Assembly (NCBI GenBank): GCA_009746045.1
Contig: RPFO01000165.1
Coordinates: 2,269,521 to 2,333,520 of the forward strand
Source of the DNA: Mesostigma viride
Taxonomy: Eukaryota > Streptophyta > Mesostigmatophyceae > Mesostigmatales > Mesostigmataceae
Direction: 5' to 3'
DNA: 64,000 bases
Shown here: positions 32,097 to 41,746 of the stretch, piece after piece
How the letters are laid out: each line of letters opens with the position of its first letter
Numbering within the stretch: position 1 is the first letter of the stretch
The notes under the pieces: model-generated
What the model saw: only the letters and a program-made list of their open reading frames with translations
What the model was told of the DNA's origin: nothing
Databases searched by the model: none
Made by a program: the position numbers and the translations under genes

Positions 32097-33390
32097 CTAC
32101 TGCCAGGCGTGCGGCCGCCAGAGGGCCAAGCGGCGGAGGCGGCGGGGGGGCGCCGAGCAGCCGGGCCTGGGAGGAATACCACTGGTCGAGCTGCTGCTGC
32201 GGTGAGCCAGAGAGCGTCCGCGGCGCCGGCTGCGCGCCGCCGGCGGGCCGTTGGGCGTGACGCAGGCGGGTCCAGGCGTATACTTGCCGTGCTGGTCCTT
32301 GAGGTGGGCGAAGTACTCGCGGACATGAAGGTCCTCCTGCTCCTTGGTCGCCTGCCGGATGGCCGAGTGGTAATCGGCTTTGAGGCGGGCGTAGCGGGCG
32401 GGGTCGCTGTTGTCGCGCAGGGCTTGCCGGGCCTGGATGACGGCGGGGAGCCGGTGCAGGCTGGTGAAGCGGGGCGGGCGGCGGGGCCGGGGCAGTAGGG
32501 CCCCGGCCGCGGGCAGCTTGTCAGCGAGGTGCCGAAGGGCCGATGCCGGGCCGGCAGCAAACAGCTGGGCGTGGCTGGCCGGGATGTCCAGCGCGTCGAC
32601 GAACGCCTCTGCGGCGCGCTTGTGGGCGCGTTTTTCAGGGAAGTCCTCCAGAGCGTCGTCAGATTTCTCGAGCAACTGAAGCGTGCGCAAATCAGGTGGT
32701 GCCACGTGCTTACGAAAGGGCGAGGGAAATCGCAGGCGGATGCGGGCGGTGACGATGCGATGATCGGAGCGCACCAGGGGGATCACATGCGAGCGAGCAG
32801 CTAGTACAGATCCTGGATGACGCTTGCGCATTACAACATAGTCAATGCAGCGTTCAGTGCCAGTTGGCGAGGTGTGTGTGACCAAAGCATCTGGACTATG
32901 TGGAAAGCGGGTGTTGGCAGTGACCAAATCGCATGTCGTAAGCAAATCAGCAAAAAGTTCAGTGTTGGCATTGGAGACCGTACCGTTGGGGGCGTGCTGA
33001 CATCCGCCAGTACCCGGTGGTAGCGTGGCGTTGGCGTCCAGCAGCAGAGCGAGGTAGTTGCGACCAGGGATGCCGTTGGCCAGGTTCTCCAGCGCTGCAA
33101 AGAAGTCCTTGCGGTCTTGTTCTGGGTGGCCGGAGTGGGGTGCGTAACCAACGCCCACCGTCAGGGCGTAGGTCGAGTGGCCCTCCATCGAATGAAAAGT
33201 GGCCACGAGGAGCCGAGCGTTGACCAGCTGGGGTTCGCCCATGTGGCGTACGGCGAGCGGGGAGCAGAGGAGACCGACGCCCCCGTTCCCGGTGCCGTCG
33301 CCGCCTCCGTAGTAGAACCGCCAGCCGTCGAAACAGCCGTCGAAACTTTCTCTAAGCATATGCCAAACCTTCTTTGACATCACTGACATG
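32097..33390 (-). pseudogene. LINE-A AP-type endonuclease (N-terminus lost) and linker
   Basis: Apurinic-like endonuclease domain from its second conserved block on: GGVGLLCSP, VGVGYAPHSG, LLLDANATLP, CIDYVVMRKRH and VRSDHRIVTARI, the last with the catalytic Ser-Asp-His. The first block with the metal-binding Asn and Glu is missing: upstream of about 33390 the frame is still open but no longer resembles the family. A basic linker toward RT follows and breaks near 32230. The domain would nick target DNA for target-primed reverse transcription. Confidence 0.8.
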
Positions 33391-35392
33391 CTGGCCACCA
33401 CCCAGCGATGAAAAAACAATGCATTTGCATTGCAACTAACACATGAATGCAGCCAAATCAAGTTACAAAACAACGTTGTGCTAACATGCAACGCTTTGTG
33501 AGCGAATTCAGGGTGCATGTAAGACGTAATTAAACCATACTGTATATACTGTCTGAGAACACCCTGAACGACTGCAGGCCATAGGACCATGGTTTATAAC
33601 TAACACATGAGTAAAACTGCTCTTACGCATGTGTGTTTTAGCTGCAGCGGACGACGAAGATAGAGACGTAAAAAATTGTATGACGTAAACCAACTAGGTG
33701 TGACAGTTATGTGCACAGAGAGCGTCCCCTCTTTTTAGGCATAGCTGGCTGACTCAAAACACCACGACAGCGTTGCCAGTTACACTCATGATCTAGGACA
33801 CCCCGGCACGTACCTGCTACTTACGTCGCCTCATTCCAGATGGTTGCAAAAAAGTCGCTGAAATCCGCAGCGAGGTCAGCTTTCCGAGAGCTGAGCGCAC
33901 CAAAGCTGGCCAACCGGTTCGAAAATGATATAAACCACGCTTGTGCTGCGTTCTAGGTCCAAGAAATACCGAAAGTGAAGACCTATAAGGTGCGCTCGCT
34001 GCCCAGCCTGAACGTCCCTAAAACATGGTCGACAATGGAAATCGGGCAAGAATATCACGGCCCAGGCGCTCCCATGTCAAATACTCCGTTTCTAAACTCC
34101 AGACTATAATAAAAATCGTCCACAAAAATTTCCTGGCTTGATTCGCACCACCATCGCTAATACACTAACATGTTTGTGCCAACATCGACCCTCCGCGAGC
34201 AGGCGATCTGCGACCCCTTTGTGTTGTGCCGCTGTGCTACAGCGCTACACATAAAAACTTGCGCAGATAATATTAACAGCCTTTAAGCATAACTAACAAC
34301 CTTTCGTTTTTGCTACTGGGCGCCCGAAATGATAAACGCACGTGAAAACGCCGGCCACGATTGTCAGGTCGCCATATCCACCTCACTTCATTCCCGCACC
34401 CACTTTTTCGCTCCAAAATCGGTTATATTTTTGGTCGAGGTACCAACTTTCCCGCCATTATACCCGGTACCCGGGTACGGAATCCGGGTACCATGTGCCG
34501 GTACCACGGGTCGGGTACATCATGCCGGGTACGGTCAGTTAACGCCAAGCGCATTGGCGTGTTCCTGATTTGGCATATCTCTGCGATTCCAGCGGCACCG
34601 GAACGAGTTCATTCCGACAAGTATCAAGAAAGTTATGGCGTTCCGACTTACCGGTCGCGCGCGAGAGCGAGCCGGCTGTTCTTCTAAGTCGGACGTGAAT
34701 ATTTGCCGACGACATATGGGGTCGACAGTAATTCCTGGGCTGACAGGAATTAGGTGTTGAACCTACGACGGTATTGGATTAATACCTCATACGCAGGAAA
34801 TAGGAACCTTAACCTGTGGTCTGTTGGTACCGCAGGCTTAGTCCTGGACTTCTAGGTGCAGACGCAATAGTCACTGTGGACTGTGCTCTGTGGTCACTGC
34901 GCCTGTATGGCAGACCTACTGTATAGGATCTGGACGCTGTACAGGTTGTTAATACTGTACCGGGAGTGTTAATACTGAGCAGGCCTACGAGGCTGCTCAG
35001 GCCTAGCAAAGCACAGTGCACAAGTATATAAAGAATAGGCCAGTGCCAACTGGTTAGATCTCTTGCGAGCCCGCCTCACGTGTGTTGCCTTGACTTGGCA
35101 AACTCGTGTATAAGCCTCAAGTGTGTGAGCGCTGTAACATTATCCAATTTTAACAAAGCTCCGTTCCAACCACATTCACACATTACTGCATTGCAACCAT
35201 ATCCTTCTACATTGCGTTTTAAAAACGTTAACTCGGTCCACATGGGGTACGGTCCATATAGTGACACCCCCCCCCCGGTACCTCGGTTATAGTGACCACT
35301 AGGACGATTTAGGACAAAGTCCTAAATTTAGGACCGTGGGAGCGCTAACAATCTGTTTTTATGGGAGTCAACACACACCCTGGCTGCATGGG
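33391..35392. other. 2 kb without a recognised gene
   Basis: No supported ORF. Features seen: a cluster of CGGGTACC-like words at 34460-34535; a C11 run near 35266; the palindrome GTCCTAAATTTAGGAC at 35319-35334. Base composition is AT-richer than the flanking LINEs. Confidence 0.5.
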
Positions 35393-35453
35393 TTAATTAA
35401 TTAATTAATTAATTAATTAATTAATTAATTAACTAATTAATTAATTAATTAAT
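35393..35453. repeat. TTAA-type microsatellite, tail of the ORF1 element
   Basis: About 15 units of TTAA with one interruption (AACTAATT). On the minus strand it follows GGGAGCACGTGTTTCA, similar to the tail context of LINE-G at 60570-60597, so it is probably the 3' tail of the ORF1-only element. Confidence 0.75.
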
Positions 35454-35867
35454 GAAACACGTGCTCCCGTAGGGCAGTAACGGAGCGCTGAAGTGCTTTT
35501 AATCCCTGTGTGTGCACAACAGGAGAAAGGGCAGAGACCCCCAGTCTCCTTCATGCCTAAGGCATGCCACAGCTGCACTCGGACACGCTAGCTAAACGGA
35601 CACGCTAACGATCCAGCAATCTGTGGGTGCAATAAGACCCATGTGAGCATGGCATAACAAGGAGCGTGGGCAAGTAATCTGATCATAGCCAGGACGTAGC
35701 ATGGCTGTACTAGGACTAAGATAAGGCTATGGCTGGTTGTGTACCGTGCGTTAGCGGTGCACGTGACTAGGTATGTTGGCACAGCTAGGCAAACATTCTA
35801 AGCATGGCTGCCAGAGCGGCAGTGACTACCAATTGATACAAGCTAGGGCTATTGCTATTCTAGCCCG

Positions 35868-36479
35868 CTGGGGGCGTCCACATCTTGTGGTTGATCATCA
35901 GGTCCCCGCCCCTGCTGTACACCTTGGGCTTCTGGGGGTCCTGCTTGTGGCGGAGGTATTCAGGCCACAGGTCGCGTCGCTGCTGCTGCTGAGCGGGCGT
36001 CAGGTCGTCGTCCAGCGTCCAGGTGAGGTCGTGCAACCTCTTGCGACGAGAGAGGAACCGCTGCTTATCCTCTCAGGGGAGGGGAAGGTGAGCAGGACTG
36101 GTGGGGGAGCCGCCTTGTCCCGTGAGTGGGGAAGGCGGTGGCACCCGCGCAGTTCTACGTCAGCTACAAGGCCCATGAGGGTAAGAAGCTGGTCCTTGAG
36201 CTCATCGGCAAGGGTGGTTGACGTCTCACCTGGCTTAGACTGGGGGAAACGACGCAGCACCACTCGATCGGCACTCGCGGCGAGCGCGGTTGGTGGCCTC
36301 CCGTTGTTCGGCCTGGCGGTGGTCCTCCAGCTCCTGGAGCTTCATGGCGATGGCGTCAGTGGTGGAGGCGGTCGCTGATCGCAGCAGGTCCGCGTAGGAG
36401 AGCGGCGGGAGGTCGCCAGCATCCTGACGGGGTGGCTGGGATGCGATGGTGGCCGTCTGCTCCGCTATCTTTGGGACCT
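35868..36479 (-). pseudogene. LINE ORF1, C-terminal part
   Basis: Continues the ORF1 started at 55561-54804. Removal of Gypsy-M with one copy of the TCAC target duplication gives a continuous frame. It contains a helical Gln/Glu-rich stretch, then an RRM-like part (VVLRRFPQSKPG, PPPVLLTFPSPE) and the C-terminal block RRDLWPEYLRHKQ before the stop at 35868. That pattern is typical of L1-type ORF1 RNA-binding proteins. Small frame breaks lie near 36260 and 36080. Confidence 0.6.
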
Positions 36480-36483
36480 GTGA

Positions 36484-37743
36484 TGTCGCGTCTGCGTGCC
36501 ACAATCTCCGGCGCCACCATCATGGCGGCTGGCCACTCAGCTTAATTTGGTAAAACCCAAGTGAGCTGAGCTGACGTGCCTGCCGTAACTGCATGCCCTG
36601 TGGGGTGGGCGAGGACCTGTCTCATGATTAACGAAAGGAGGGCTCTCAGCCGAGGACAAGGAACTGTCCCTCGTGCCTGATGACCACCTTATTGCCTCCC
36701 CTGCTATAGAATAATGCTTTCACAACACACACATGCGGAATTTATTGAGAAAGTTAATACAATTACAACACGTTGATAGTCTCAATATCGATGCACTCCA
36801 TGCTCACGAGCCCGCAGTTAGGCAGCGCTCCATGACATGCCACCGGCCTTGCTCCCAAGGAAAGGGAGAAACACGAAGGCCACTAACGAGAGACTCGAAG
36901 AGACTACACGCTGCGTGAGAGTCCTCTTCGACTATGAACCAAACCATTCGTCATGCCACACGCATGACACACGCCAAACTTGTCAGTCCAGCCAGGAATG
37001 CCAAAACTATCTTGCTGCCTGAACCATGCAAATAGAAACCGCATTCCAGTTGCCGTCCTGGCTTTCTACCACACATGCCAACAAAAGCAGGAAGGCATCC
37101 CGACAAATCTAAATTGCTACCCTCTTGCCGATCTCATCTCCTAGAGGCTCCGGCATTTCTGTCCCTGGGAATGTCCGGCATTGAGTCACGTCCACCAAGG
37201 TCGAAGCATAATATCCTTCAGACAATCTGCACGCTCACACCTTGCGTGTGAGTGGCCCAGCAAACATTGCGTCTAATCGTTCCTTTCTAGAAGAAATCCC
37301 TTTGTAGGGCTGCCAGCGATTTCGCATTCATTCCAGCGATCTGGCTCCGCACCGCAAATTGTCCTTTTCCATTTTCTGTCCAGTCCTCATAACGTTGACC
37401 CGCTATTCTACACCACAAAGACACCTGGCCTGTCAATATAGCCTCGGCGCTGTTGAAGTCCAGCAGTCCAGCTTCAGCTCCAGCTGTCCACTAACACGCG
37501 TATGATCCTCTCGACGCTGCGCACTTGTGCTGCCGTCCGCTCAAGTCAGTGCTGCGCGCCCAGCTGTGCCTGGCCCGGCGCGCGTGCACGTACACTTTCG
37601 TCCGCTCTTATGCTGCAAGTGCTAGTGTCCCCCCCCGGTCACTAGCCTTTGTCGAAAATGCGTAGAAAACAAATTCCTTGCGCACGTCACCGGTCTTGTG
37701 CATAGTGGGCGCCGCCCGGATGACATAGCTCGCGTCCGTGACA
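36484..37743 (-). repeat. Gypsy-M 3' LTR
   Basis: The first 146 bp (36484-36629) are repeated at 37746-37891. The remainder (36629-37743) matches the 5' LTR at 53657-54799, minus 28 bp near 36740. It starts TG and ends CA on the plus strand. The 146-bp end block is absent from the 5' LTR. Confidence 0.8.
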
Positions 37744-37745
37744 GC

Positions 37746-37891
37746 TGTCGCGTCTGCGTGCCACAATCTCCGGCGCCACCATCATGGCGGCTGGCCACTC
37801 AGCTTAATTTGGTAAAACCCAAGTGAGCTGAGCTGACGTGCCTGCCGTAACTGCATGCCCTGTGGGGTGGGCGAGGACCTGTCTCATGATT
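37746..37891 (-). repeat. Duplicate of the 3' LTR end block, next to the polypurine run
   Basis: A 146-bp direct repeat of 36484-36629, starting TGTCGCG and ending CATGATT. On the element strand it follows a purine run (GAGGGGGGG, complement of 37892-37900) and precedes the LTR start by two bases. The LTR is therefore not directly next to its primer tract. Confidence 0.85.
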
Positions 37892-37917
37892 CCCCCCCTC
37901 GCTGGCGACCGGCCCCA

Positions 37918-38382
37918 TCACGAAGACAGCGATCGTACCAAGACAAGGGCAGCGGTGACCGCAGTCAAGCTGCGGGAGGTAAACTGCGCAGCGGTGCACA
38001 CTGGACAAAACCAATCCCCCTCCGGAATGCTGGTGACCACTGGCTGCAAGCACTGCATGTGCCAACCACAGTTACACTGATCACACAATAACATGGACTC
38101 CGCCTGATCGACCCGGTGACAAACCTGACACTGGGCGTCCTTGACTCGGCGAGACGTGTGCGGTTGGAGGTCGTGGACCAAATTGGGCAGCGAGCAGGGA
38201 CTGAGATTGCTGAGGTTGTCAGTCGTACGGCTCCCGTCGGCGCCCTCCAAAATCGCCACTCCCGATGGTTTGATAGCCACAATGCGCAAAATGGTGGGCC
38301 CCGCCTCCACATCCAAAGTGTGCTTCAGCTGAGTGCGCAGGAAAACATACTGCCCTGGCCTAAACCGCAGCTGGCGAGCCAT
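37918..38382 (-). CDS. Gypsy-M integrase C-terminus with PHD finger
   Basis: Last frame of the Gypsy-M polyprotein. It starts with the basic integrase C-terminal region (FRPGQYVFLRTQ). At 38130-37996 it carries a PHD finger: CQVCHR, then MLLCDQC, then GWHMQCL, then WFCPVC, which gives the C4HC3 zinc ligands with the conserved Trp before the last pair. PHD fingers read histone H3 tails, mostly the K4 methylation state. In this position it may direct integration to certain chromatin, as chromodomains do in other Gypsy elements. It is joined to integrase through two frame breaks (38325-38640 region). Purine run and LTR follow. Confidence 0.85.
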   Translation of the reverse strand: MARQLRFRPGQYVFLRTQLKHTLDVEAGPTILRIVAIKPSGVAILEGADGSRTTDNLSNLSPCSLPNLVHDLQPHTSRRVKDAQCQVCHRVDQAESMLLCDQCNCGWHMQCLQPVVTSIPEGDWFCPVCTAAQFTSRSLTAVTAALVLVRSLSS

Positions 38383-38574
38383 GTATGTGCCCCCCGGCGC
38401 TGAGCGTAGCGCAGGGAATCCCTGTGCTGAGCAATGAACAAGTTGTTCATCGCGATGGGCATGACCTTCTTAAAAGTCTCTGCCCTGGCCAGCACCTCAA
38501 CCAAAAATTGCTGAGCGTTGTCGAAGGCCATGGGTTCGGGGTGCGCAACCTGTGCCTCCGTAGGCAAAAGAGGA

Positions 38575-40894
38575 TTACGCCCGAACAGAAGGAAATACGG
38601 GGAGAAGGTAGCGAGAGACTCCTGCATGGGGAGACATGCGATAACCCATGGCAATCCATGCCAACTCGCGATCCCACCTGGCCGACTCCGGCACCTGCAG
38701 GCTCCACTTGCGCAGCGCCTGCTTGACGGTCTGCACCAATCTCTCAGCCAAGCCATTGGCCTGGGGATGCTCCCGAGAAGTGCGACGGTGATCAATAAGA
38801 CATCCATCCAGCAACTCCTGGAACTCACCCCTGAACTCACCACCCTGGTCCGTGACTACCTCCGCGGGAGCCCCAAACCTGGTGATGATGTCTGCAAAAT
38901 GCTTCGCTGTGGTAGCGGCATGCTTGTCAGCAATGGGGATCAACTCAACCCATTTGCTAAAGCTCTCCACGCATACCATGACATAGAGGTTGCCGTCAGG
39001 GCTCTCCTGAAACGGCCCGCACAGATCGACGTGCCAGCGATAAAACAAGCCCTTGATGGGAAGCGACATCAGCTCCTTGGCACCATGATCTGCGCTAAAG
39101 TTAGCCTTGGTTCGAGCACACGGGACACAGCTGGCCACTACCTGGGCCACTGTGTGTCGCATGTTATTCCACCAATAGCTGGTCCGTACGAGGCTGAGCG
39201 TGCGATTGCCACCCAAGTGACCATACCGCTCGTGGTACGCCTGCACTATAGCAACGCGCTTGTCAGGCGGTGGGACGACCACCCTACGCTTGCCCAACAG
39301 CTTGTACAAAACCCCATCTTCCCAACCATAGGTTGCAGCCCTGTGCTGCACCCTGTTCAACTCCGTCGCCTTCTGAGCAGGAGTCCAATCGACTGGAGTA
39401 GGAGTCAAGACAGCACCCTGCACTTGCTCCAAAACTCGACCATCTAGCCAGATATCAGCGGTGTAGCAATCAGTAAGAGAGCTACGCGCTAAGAGAGCCT
39501 GCACAGCGATCAGCTGCTGCAGAGAAGGATCAATGTCAAAGGACAGCGACCTACCCTCTTCCATAGCGCACACAGCTTTGGATGGCGTGAATGGCGACGG
39601 CCGCACCGGGTCGTCGCTGATGCCGAAGTCCGCCACAGAGTACTCGACACTGCGCCACCACGCCTCCTCCTCATCGTCGGCCGCATACCCAGCAGCGTTC
39701 ACAAAGACCACAGAACCAGACGAGCCCTCGGCACCCATGGCCCGGGCTCCAGTGTGGTCAACAGTGGTAGGCATGGCGTATCGGGATAGCACATCGGCGT
39801 TGACATGGTCCTTGCCGGCCCGATGCACAATGGTCAGGTGGTACTCCTGGATAATCATGGCCCATCGGGCGAGCTTACCCGTCAGGTTGGTGTTGGTCAT
39901 TAGCCACTGAAGCGGCTGGTGATCTGTCACCAGAGTAAACACGCGCCCAAATAAATACGGGCGAAAGTGCTTGATGGCCCACACCACAGCCAGTGCCTCC
40001 CCCTCATAGGAAGAATACCGGCTCTCCGCTGGGTTGTTGCTGCGACTAGCATAAGCAATAACGTGCTCGCGCCCATCACCATCCTTTTGCGCCAAGACCG
40101 CACCCAGTCCTACCTTGGACCAGTCGGTATATAACACAAATGGCAAAGCATAGTCAGGGGCGCGCAGAATCGGTGCCGACGTGAGCTCCTGCTTGATTGT
40201 CTCGATGGCGCGTTGCTGTGCGGGACCCCACGCCCACACGCACCCCTTCTTGAGTAACTCAGTCAAGGGCTTCACCTTGCTGCTGAAGTTCTCAATGTAA
40301 CCTCGGTAATAGCCAGCCAAACCCAAATACGCCCGCACCCCTGAGACATCCGTGGGTACGGCGGCCTGCGCAATGGATTCGACCTTGGCGGCATCAGGCG
40401 TCCGGCCACCCGGCACAATCTGATGACCAAGGAATGAGAGGGTCCGCTGGGCGAACTTGCACTTCTCAGGGTGCAGCCGCATATTATGCTTCTCGAGAGC
40501 CAAGCGAACCTGCTCCAAGTGCGCCAGGTGCTCCTCAAATGTCGCGCTAAAGACAACTACATCATCAATGTAACAAGCGGCGAAAGGAAGACCTGCAAGC
40601 ACTTTGTCCATAGCTCGTTGGAAAACAGCACTAGCGTTGCGGTGCCCAAAGGGCATGCGCACCCACTCATACAAATTGCCGCCCCCCCAGAATGCAAGCT
40701 TCCGCTGATCCTCCGGCGCAACTGCGATCTGATGAAAGCCGCTACACAGGTCCAGCGAGGACACAAACTTCACATGAGGAGATATCTTATCCAAGACATC
40801 ATCCACACGTGGCATGGGGTAACGGTCCACGGGTGTGTGTGCATTCAGCAACCGCAGATCGGTGGCCATGCGCATACCCGTCCATGCCCCGGTG
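38575..40894 (-). CDS. Gypsy-M pol: RT (most), RNase H, integrase
   Basis: Continuation of the RT frame of 48557-49611 after Copia-B is removed. It has TDLRLLN, LDLCSGFHQI and the active site YIDDVVVFS. RNase H follows (LYTDWSKVGLG, YEGEALAVVWAI, HVNADVLSRY). Integrase follows, with a zinc-binding region (HERYGHLGG then CVPCARTK) and a core with Asp in WHVDLCGPF, Asp in VTDQGGEF and Glu in NGLAERLVQTV. RT before integrase marks it as Ty3/Gypsy. A break near 38615 moves the integrase end into a second frame (38843-38325), and a further break leads to the PHD frame. Confidence 0.9.
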
Positions 40895-40899
40895 ATAGC

Positions 40900-41372
40900 A
40901 GTTAGAATGCGGTGGGATATATTGCTTGAGAACACTGAAAGCTTGGAGCAATGAATTGCTTGGTTCATTAGAAAATAGGTTTACCCTTTATCAACGTTCC
41001 TCTCACCGGCTGCGCCGCCAGTGACCGTTGGGTGCAGACCGTTGGCCCGAGGCCACACGATGACAGGTAGCCGTCTAGTCACTGCATCGTGCGATCACAG
41101 ATCAATGCACGCTGCAGTACGGTCCCTATCTAGGATACTCTAGTACCGTCCAATGACAGGACACTACGTATACTGGGTACTGACATCTGTCACGTACCTC
41201 AGTACCCAAAGTACCTATCTAGGGAAACGTATGCGACTCGACTAGCATTCCTATCTGCATAGCCCACGTGGTATTTATATTCACATACCAACGTAGGTTT
41301 ACAAGGCTTATTCATACGTTGTATTCACAATGCCTTTGAGACTTAGTCTACAGCAAAGCATGGAGACTAACT
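40900..41372 (-). repeat. Copia-B 3' LTR
   Basis: 473 bp with ends AGTTAG and CTAACT, a 6-bp inverted repeat that is not the usual TG/CA. The boundaries are fixed by the target duplication on one side and the loss of LTR-LTR identity on the other. Confidence 0.92.
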
Positions 41373-41746
41373 CCAGTATTGTTTTATTATTTATTTCTTA
41401 ATGCAGGTCTGCACCCCCAACATTATTGTTATTGTTTTTAAGTTGATTAGGGGTACAAAAGAGACATGGCTGGTTGAGCCAGGTTGGTTACAGCTGGCTG
41501 TTCTGGCCAGGTGTTATATTGCACATTAAATAAGGTGTACACAGCTGGCTGGTTTGGCCAGTTACTGAAGCACACATTAAGTAAATGGATACAAAGCTTG
41601 TGTCCTCAAGCTGCAAATGGATACAAATCTGACCTAGCCAGCACTCACACCCCACAACGAATGTGTTGAATTTTATGGCGCCCAGCAGCTATCGCTGTGG
41701 TAAGGGGGTGTGGTGGTTGTGTACTGTGCTATGGCCAGTCATTTAT
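41373..41746 (-). other. Copia-B 3' untranslated region
   Basis: Between the pol stop and the 3' LTR. No purine run touches the LTR; the closest is GTTGGGGGTG about 30 bp inside. No gene seen. Confidence 0.6.

Larger units (their letters stand above)
30196..33390 (-). mobile_element. LINE-A, 5'-truncated APE-type LINE
   Basis: Minus-strand LINE with partial endonuclease, reverse transcriptase, C-terminal region, 3' UTR and a TTAA-type microsatellite tail (30196-30213). Just before the tail it has the hairpin CACGTGACGCAGTCACGTG. It starts inside the endonuclease at about 33390, a normal LINE 5' truncation. The partial copy at 63026-64000 is almost the same family. Confidence 0.85.

Noticed and set aside
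32069-32498. GC-rich plus-strand frames over the LINE-A linker
   Set aside because: Antisense shadows of the basic, GC-rich linker between endonuclease and RT.
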